In this document: positions 5,258 to 5,276 of the stretch, in pieces
Layout of the letters: the number at the start of each line of letters is the position of its first letter
Numbering within the stretch: the stretch's first letter is position 1
Assembly: GCA_029933495.1 (NCBI GenBank)
Contig: JAOZOC010000263.1
Location: 1 to 5,276 of the forward strand
DNA: 5,276 nt
DNA from: Bacteroidales bacterium
GTDB lineage: Bacteria; Bacteroidota; Bacteroidia; Bacteroidales; JAADJA01
Direction of reading: 5' to 3'
Position numbers and translations under genes: made by a program
Notes under the pieces: generated by a model
Told to the model about the DNA's origin: nothing
Seen by the model: only the letters and a program-made list of their open reading frames with translations
Database searches by the model: none

Positions 5258-5276
5258 TGGGCATAGTGAAGTAGCA

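Larger units (their letters stand above)
5080..5276 (+). ncRNA. Candidate structured RNA or leader, 3' end not in window
   Basis: A 16-base arm (5087-5102, starting CAATCTCC) pairs with 5156-5171 (ending GGAGATTG) at 15 of 16 positions, leaving one central T-T mismatch. The roughly 53-base loop holds a smaller hairpin, GACA (5123-5126) with TGTC (5133-5136). A consensus -7 element ends at 5073, so the predicted transcript begins at the base of the long stem. A third stem, GAGCG/CGCTC, occurs at 5244-5257. No known family is recognised. A 6S-like RNA or a cis-acting leader of a gene beyond the window are both possible. No 6S-type central bubble, T-run terminator or RNase P/tmRNA signature is seen. 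The right boundary given is simply the window edge. Confidence 0.4.

Noticed and set aside
5126..5276. Minus-strand frame of about 49 codons open from the right edge, opposite the hairpin segment
   Set aside because: It matches no recognised protein, and the overlapping plus-strand structure explains the region at least as well.

Overview
The window looks like chromosomal DNA of a Bacteroidota bacterium. It is AT-leaning, most starts lack a Shine-Dalgarno sequence, and two intergenic regions carry exact matches to the Bacteroidota -7 promoter element TAnnTTTG (2308-2315 and 5066-5073). No rRNA, tRNA, CRISPR array or full-length transposase is visible. The phylum call is an inference from these features and from the protein sequences.

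Layout from left to right. An AT-rich leader (1-157) precedes eno (158-1435), an enolase with all catalytic residues but several unusual substitutions. The 237-base gap after eno holds a 123-bp non-coding miniature transposable element (1529-1651). It has 21-bp terminal inverted repeats (19 of 21 matching) and a perfect 5-bp target duplication. Next is an ORF (1673-2272) that encodes only the C-terminal half of a CPA1/NhaP-type cation:proton antiporter, probably a gene remnant. A consensus promoter then leads into a compact ferrous-iron uptake operon: a 31-aa small ORF (2345-2440), a tandem-domain FeoA-like protein (2455-2895) and FeoB (2897-4915). feoA and feoB are separated by one base.

The last 360 bases have no large gene. 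They contain a 36-aa minus-strand ORF converging on feoB (4912-5022). Beyond it, a plus-strand consensus promoter is followed at once by a long hairpin (two 16-base arms, 15 pairs), a candidate structured RNA or leader that is cut by the window end. A 47-aa ORF lies inside that same segment.

Functionally, the only clear multi-gene unit is iron import: FeoB is the inner-membrane Fe(II) channel with a cytosolic G-domain, and the FeoA-type SH3-like protein is its presumed partner. Enolase is a housekeeping glycolytic enzyme with no evident link to the operon. The points most worth a second look are the altered FeoB P-loop, the small ORF heading the feo operon, the miniature element beside the truncated antiporter, and the hairpin transcript candidate at the right end.
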